From Thereva unica (lineage: Eukaryota > Arthropoda > Insecta > Diptera > Therevidae), in assembly GCA_949987705.1 (NCBI GenBank), contig CATLJY010000061.1:124001-188000 (forward strand): DNA of 64,000 nt. Direction: 5' to 3'. The translations under genes were made by a program, and so were the position numbers. The notes under the pieces were generated by a model, which saw only the letters and a list, made by a program, of their open reading frames with translations, made no database searches and was not told the origin of the DNA. Each line of letters opens with the position of its first letter. Positions within the stretch are counted from its first letter, which is position 1. Below, in pieces: positions 62,958 through 64,000 of the stretch.

Positions 62958-64000
62958 ATCCATGGCGGCCGTCTCAAGAGGGCGGTGTACCACTTTCTTC
63001 ACAACCACCTCGACATGGGTATCAAATGAAAGGGTATGATAAGTAGAATACAATAAGCAATGTAGTATACAAAATATATCTTTAGAACCATGGCGGCCGT
63101 CTCAAGAGGGCGGGGTACCACTTTCTTCACAACCACCTCGACATGGGTATCAAATGAAAGGGTATCATAAGTAGAATACAATAAGCAATGTAGTATACAA
63201 AATATATCTTTAGATCCATGGCGGCCGTCTCAAGAGGCCGGATTACCACTTTCTTCACAACCACCTCAACATGGGTATCAAATGAAAGGGTATGTTAAGT
63301 AGAATATAATAAGCAATGTAGTATACAAAATATATCTTTAGATCCATGGCGGCCGTCTCAAGAGGGCGGGGTACCACTTTCTTCACAACCACCTCGACAT
63401 GGGTATCAAATGAAAGGGTATGATAAGTAGAATACAATAAGCAATGTAGTATACAAAATATATCTTTAGATCCACGGCGGTCGTCTCAAGAGGCCGGATT
63501 ACCACTTTCTTCACAACCACCTCAACATGGGTATCAAATGAAAGGGTATGTTAAGGAGAATACAATAAGCAATGTAGTATACAAAATATATCTTTAGATC
63601 CATGGCGGCCGTCTCAAGAGGGCGGGGTACCACTTTCTTCACAACCACCTCGACATGGGTATCAAATGAAAGGGTATGATAAGTAGAATACAATAAGCAA
63701 TGTAGTATACAAAATATATCTTTAGATCCATGGCGGCCGTCTCAAGAGGCGGAATTACCACTTTCTTCACAACCACCTCGACATGGGTATCAAATGAAAG
63801 GGTATGATAAGTAGAATACAATAAGCAATGTAGTATACAAAATATATCTTTAGATCCACGGCGGCCGTCTCAAGAGGCCGGATTACCACTTTCTTCACAA
63901 CCACCTCAACATGGGTATCAAATGAAAGGGTATGTTAAGGAGAATACAATAAGCAATGTAGTATACAAAATATATCGTTAGATCCATGGCGGCCGTCTCA
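62958..64000. repeat. 128-bp tandem satellite, about eight units, running off the window
   Basis: Each unit reads CCATGGCGGCCGTCTCAAGA, CCACTTTCTTCACAACCACC, GGGTATCAAATGAAAGGGTA and TAGTATACAAAATATATC. Unit starts are spaced 128 bp apart (62963, 63091, 63219 and so on). Units alternate between GGGCGGGGTACC and GGCCGGATTACC variants, suggesting a 256-bp higher-order period in part. The 60-codon frames on the minus strand are by-products of the repeat, and 128 is not a multiple of three. Confidence 0.95.

Noticed and set aside
62999..63821. Repeated 60-codon minus-strand frames
   Set aside because: By-product of the 128-bp satellite; the unit length is not a multiple of three and each frame is broken at the next unit.

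Overview
This window looks like a repeat-rich, AT-rich chromosome segment from a higher fly (Diptera, Brachycera). An acalyptrate fly such as a tephritid is plausible but unproven. The evidence is a single ordinary host gene, triosephosphate isomerase (Tpi, 27206-28003, + strand, 247 aa, one 54-bp intron), and a set of fly-type mobile elements: an env-bearing errantivirus-like gypsy element, CsRn1-like, Mag-like and other Ty3/gypsy elements, a BEL/Pao element, a copia-like element, LOA-like and CR1-like non-LTR elements, Helitrons and many short inverted-repeat elements. No bacterial gene, CRISPR array or functional RNA gene was seen.

Left third (1-26294). It opens with the 3' end of a gypsy family called 'G' here (1-1139). 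A 128-bp satellite, a truncated G LTR and one MITE inserted into another MITE follow. An env-bearing gypsy element 'Z' (3425-15484, minus) has CGCG target duplications. Its pol gene is split by a 5.5-kb foldback-like DNA element (5396-10899) flanked by AATT. Next, a copia-like element (16617-26294, minus) is split by a CsRn1-like gypsy element 'Y' (16860-22849). Y is split by an inverted-repeat element (19095-21017), which holds a TTAA-flanked MITE (19457-20192).

Middle (26295-39200). Tpi is intact. Around it lie a decayed LINE RNase H region, CR1-like 3' ends, an internally deleted G copy (32164-35343), a 0.7-kb palindrome, a MITE with a perfect 8-bp target duplication, other inverted-repeat elements and short tandem repeats.

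Right third (39206-64000). This is a multi-level nest. An LOA-like LINE (39206-42246, resuming at 62369-62440) is split by a Mag-like gypsy 'A' (42247-62368, target GGCGC). A is split by a BEL/Pao element (45856-54902, target GGAAT, LTRs with one difference in 350 bp) and by a complete G element (55253-61367, target ATAT, LTRs apparently identical, gag and pol open). The BEL leader carries a 2-kb Helitron (47003-49041), whose remnant ORF is split by a small inverted-repeat element (47946-48344). The window ends in a second array of the 128-bp satellite beside a Helitron-like 5' terminus.

The elements do not form a pathway. The layout is a record of successive insertions, and target duplications plus LTR comparison give a relative order. 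Complete-looking gene sets are G (55253-61367) and, apart from the foldback insertion, Z. The other elements carry frameshifts, stops or deletions.
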